NCBI GenBank assembly: GCA_001701115.1
Contig: DAAJ01000032.1
Coordinates: 11,092-45,315, forward strand
Length of the DNA stretch: 34,224 nt
From: Bacteroidales bacterium GP2
GTDB taxonomy: Bacteria > Bacteroidota > Bacteroidia > Bacteroidales > Muribaculaceae
Reading direction: 5' to 3'
Shown: positions 32,827 through 34,224 of the stretch, piece by piece
Layout: the number at the start of each line of letters is the position of its first letter
Numbering within the stretch: the first letter of the stretch is position 1
Position numbers and translations under genes: made by a program
The notes under the pieces: generated by a model
Told to the model about the DNA's origin: nothing
Seen by the model: the letters and a program-made list of their open reading frames with translations, nothing else
Database searches by the model: none

Positions 32827-33300
32827 TCAGTCGTGGTGATACTTTTCTCCCCGTAAAATCGTCATAGCTCGATATAATTGTTCAACAAAAAGAAGGCGGA
32901 CAAGGTCATGCGGAAATGTCATTGCCGACAAAGATAATTTTGCGTCAGCCCGTGCATATACGTCCGCAGAAAACCCATAGGGACCACCAACTACATAAAC
33001 CAATCTTTTCACACCTGAAAGCATTGATTTTTCAATAGAATCCGCAAATTTCCTTGATGTAAGCATTTCACCTTTCTCATCAAGCAACACTACCTTGTCT
33101 CCTTGAGTGAAGAAACCCAGTATTGCTTGTCCTTCACGCTGTTTCTGCTGGTCAATGCTTAGCGAAGATGTTGATTTCAAGTCAGGCAGACACATAATCT
33201 CGGCAGGAATATAATGCTTTAACCTGTCCAAGTAGAGGTCAATGCCAGAGCTTATATTTTTAGCAGATGTCTTTCCAACTGTGAGTAATACAATTTTCAT
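32827..33300 (-). CDS. rlmH: 23S rRNA m3Psi1915 methyltransferase
   Basis: RlmH methylates pseudouridine 1915 in helix 69 of 23S rRNA, the loop that RluD makes pseudouridine. The 157-residue SPOUT protein has the usual length. Blocks visible are V-L-L-D-E-K-G (about 72-78), S-F-A/S-x-x-I near 87-92, V-Y-V-V-G-G-P-Y-G-F-S (about 101-111), and the C-terminal knot L-S-L-S-A-M-T-F-P-H-D-L-V-R-L-L (about 122-137) with E-Q-L-Y-R-A. It converges on hemW with a seven-base gap and diverges from nadC across a palindromic promoter region. The same window encodes RluD, so two enzymes of one rRNA loop are within 33 kb. Confidence 0.95.
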   Translation of the reverse strand: MKIVLLTVGKTSAKNISSGIDLYLDRLKHYIPAEIMCLPDLKSTSSLSIDQQKQREGQAILGFFTQGDKVVLLDEKGEMLTSRKFADSIEKSMLSGVKRLVYVVGGPYGFSADVYARADAKLSLSAMTFPHDLVRLLFVEQLYRAMTILRGEKYHHD

Positions 33301-33331
33301 TTGCTGAAAAAGGTTGTTATGATTACTTTTG
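33300..33331 (+). promoter_or_regulatory. Promoter for nadC
   Basis: TTTG (33300-33303), 20-bp spacer and TACTTTTG (33324-33331) are a full consensus match. The start site would be near 33338, about 29 bases before the nadC ATG at 33367. The -33 box touches the first codon of rlmH on the other strand. Confidence 0.7.
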
Positions 33332-33341
33332 CAAAAGTAAT
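33322..33341. repeat. 20-bp perfect palindrome holding two opposed -7 boxes
   Basis: ATTACTTTTG (33322-33331) is followed directly by its reverse complement (33332-33341). Each half contains one TACTTTTG -7 box, facing opposite ways. Confidence 0.75.
33332..33339 (-). promoter_or_regulatory. -7 box for rlmH
   Basis: The minus strand reads TACTTTTG immediately next to the nadC -7 box. A start near 33326 leaves about 25 bases before the rlmH ATG. No clear TTTG is seen at -33 for this direction. Confidence 0.5.
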
Positions 33342-33366
33342 AACTATTGAGGAAACTGAGAGCATT

Positions 33367-34212
33367 ATGAAGAAAAACGAAGAGCTTCTTGACGACCTTC
33401 TCACTCTGGCTTTTGCAGAGGATGTAGGTGACGGGGATGTAACCACCCTTTCAACCATTCCCGCAGATGAGCAGGGAATACAGAGACTTATAATCAAAGA
33501 GGAAGGAGTACTTAGCGGTGTGGAAGTGGCACGGAAGGTTTTTGAAAAATTCGATCCGAGCATGAAAATGACATTGTTCATTAAGGATGGTGAACATGTA
33601 AAGCCGGGCGATATTGCTTTTGAAGTAGAGGGCTCAGTGCGCTCACTCCTTCAAACAGAACGAACCATGCTTAATATCATGCAACGCATGAGCGGAATCG
33701 CCACAATCACAGCAAAATACCAGGATAAGTTGAAAGGACTCAAGACAAAGGTACTTGATACCCGCAAAACAACTCCCGGAATGCGCATCCTTGAGAAGGA
33801 AGCTGTAAAGACCGGTGGTGGCGCGAACCACCGTATGGGCTTGCATGACATGATTCTTATTAAAGACAACCATGTTGATTTTGCTGGAGGAATCACGAAA
33901 GCTGTGGAAGCTGCAAAGAAATATTGCAAAGAAACAGGACGTGATCTGAAAATCGAAGTCGAGGTGAGGAATACCGATGAAATCAATGAAGCGCTTGCCG
34001 CAGGAGTTGACCGCATCATGCTTGACAATTTCACACCGGAGCGTACCCGCGAAGCTGTAAAACTTATCAATGGCGCTACTGAAGTAGAGTCCTCAGGCGG
34101 CATCACACTTGACACATTGAGGGAATACGGCGAATGTGGTGTAGACTATATCTCAGTTGGTGCGCTAACCCACTCAGTAAAAGGTCTTGACATGAGTTTC
34201 AAAGCAGTATAA
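33367..34212 (+). CDS. nadC: Nicotinate-nucleotide pyrophosphorylase
   Basis: NadC (quinolinate phosphoribosyltransferase) makes nicotinate mononucleotide from quinolinate and PRPP in de novo NAD synthesis. The 281-residue protein has A-E-D-V-G-D-G-D-V-T-T (about 16-26), R-T-M-L-N-I-M-Q-R-M-S-G-I-A-T (about 98-112) and D-T-R-K-T-T-P-G-M-R near 128-137. It also has K-T-G-G-G-A-N-H-R-M-G-L-H-D-M-I-L-I-K-D-N-H (about 147-168), covering the phosphate- and quinolinate-binding basics. The closing S-G-G-I-T and I-S-V-G-A-L-T-H-S blocks are intact. The frame is open from 33301, but the added 22 codons contain the palindromic promoter, so ATG 33367 is used. The nadA and nadB genes are not in the window. 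Confidence 0.95.
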   Translation: MKKNEELLDDLLTLAFAEDVGDGDVTTLSTIPADEQGIQRLIIKEEGVLSGVEVARKVFEKFDPSMKMTLFIKDGEHVKPGDIAFEVEGSVRSLLQTERTMLNIMQRMSGIATITAKYQDKLKGLKTKVLDTRKTTPGMRILEKEAVKTGGGANHRMGLHDMILIKDNHVDFAGGITKAVEAAKKYCKETGRDLKIEVEVRNTDEINEALAAGVDRIMLDNFTPERTREAVKLINGATEVESSGGITLDTLREYGECGVDYISVGALTHSVKGLDMSFKAV

Positions 34213-34224
34213 GGTTATTTCAAA

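Noticed and set aside
1..34224. CRISPR arrays, IS elements, prophage, tRNA or rRNA genes
   Set aside because: No regularly spaced repeats, transposase or integrase frames, terminal repeats or cloverleaf sequences were noticed; gene order is continuous core-type.

Overview
The window looks like a chromosomal, mostly core-genome segment of a Bacteroidota bacterium, order Bacteroidales. A Muribaculaceae-like gut commensal is plausible, but the family is not settled by what can be seen. Three lines of evidence support this. Promoters carry the Bacteroidota -33/-7 signature (TTTG, 19-20 bp, TAnnTTTG) and start codons lack Shine-Dalgarno sequences. Signal peptides end in the typical '...AQ' or lipoprotein '...SC' pattern. 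Several families have their Bacteroidota form: long omega subunit, kinase-free PASTA protein, LolA-like protein beside FtsK and TrxB, DPP4, and an AddB-like nuclease. No phage, IS element, CRISPR, tRNA or rRNA was seen, and no gene-free stretch exceeds about 200 bp.

Layout. 1-3253 (minus): PASTA membrane protein, RluD-type pseudouridine synthase, PlsC-like acyltransferase, and the first 61 codons of a probable membrane metallophosphoesterase running off the edge. 3387-5084 (plus): bamD-rpoZ, a terminator, then rpsO on its own promoter. 5146-11028 (plus): dedA, rpe, ftsK, lolA-like, trxB, closed by a strong hairpin terminator. 11097-20834 (plus): a tightly packed, probably co-transcribed block holding a PPDK_N protein with two receiver-like domains, a coiled-coil protein ending in a clamp-motif-like QLSLW, dipeptidyl peptidase IV, an unknown polytopic membrane protein, miaA and an unknown secreted protein. 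20806-21255 (minus): a PepSY-like lipoprotein whose 3' end overlaps the previous gene. 21360-25490: TPR protein, LuxR-type regulator divergent from a secreted DUF1349 protein, ZIP metal transporter, nitroreductase. 25543-32819 (plus): threonine aldolase, metF, holB, AddB-like nuclease, hemW. 32827-34212: rlmH and nadC, divergent from a palindromic promoter.

The genes mostly serve envelope biogenesis (BamD, LolA-like, DedA, acyltransferase), translation and rRNA/tRNA modification (RluD, RlmH, S15, MiaA), replication and chromosome handling (HolB, FtsK, AddB-like), and one-carbon/redox/NAD metabolism (MetF, LtaE, TrxB, NadC).

The least explained parts, and the best candidates for something new, are three. 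First, the receiver-receiver-PPDK_N protein lacks any swivelling histidine domain and is coupled to a coiled-coil partner. Second, the unknown membrane protein and secreted protein flank miaA. Third, two divergent intergenic regions have -7 boxes that abut back to back, one of them also carrying an operator-like 11-bp repeat. Several starts were moved from the longest possible frame because promoter position and family N-termini demand it (PASTA, RluD, LolA-like, DPP4, LuxR, threonine aldolase, HemW, NadC).
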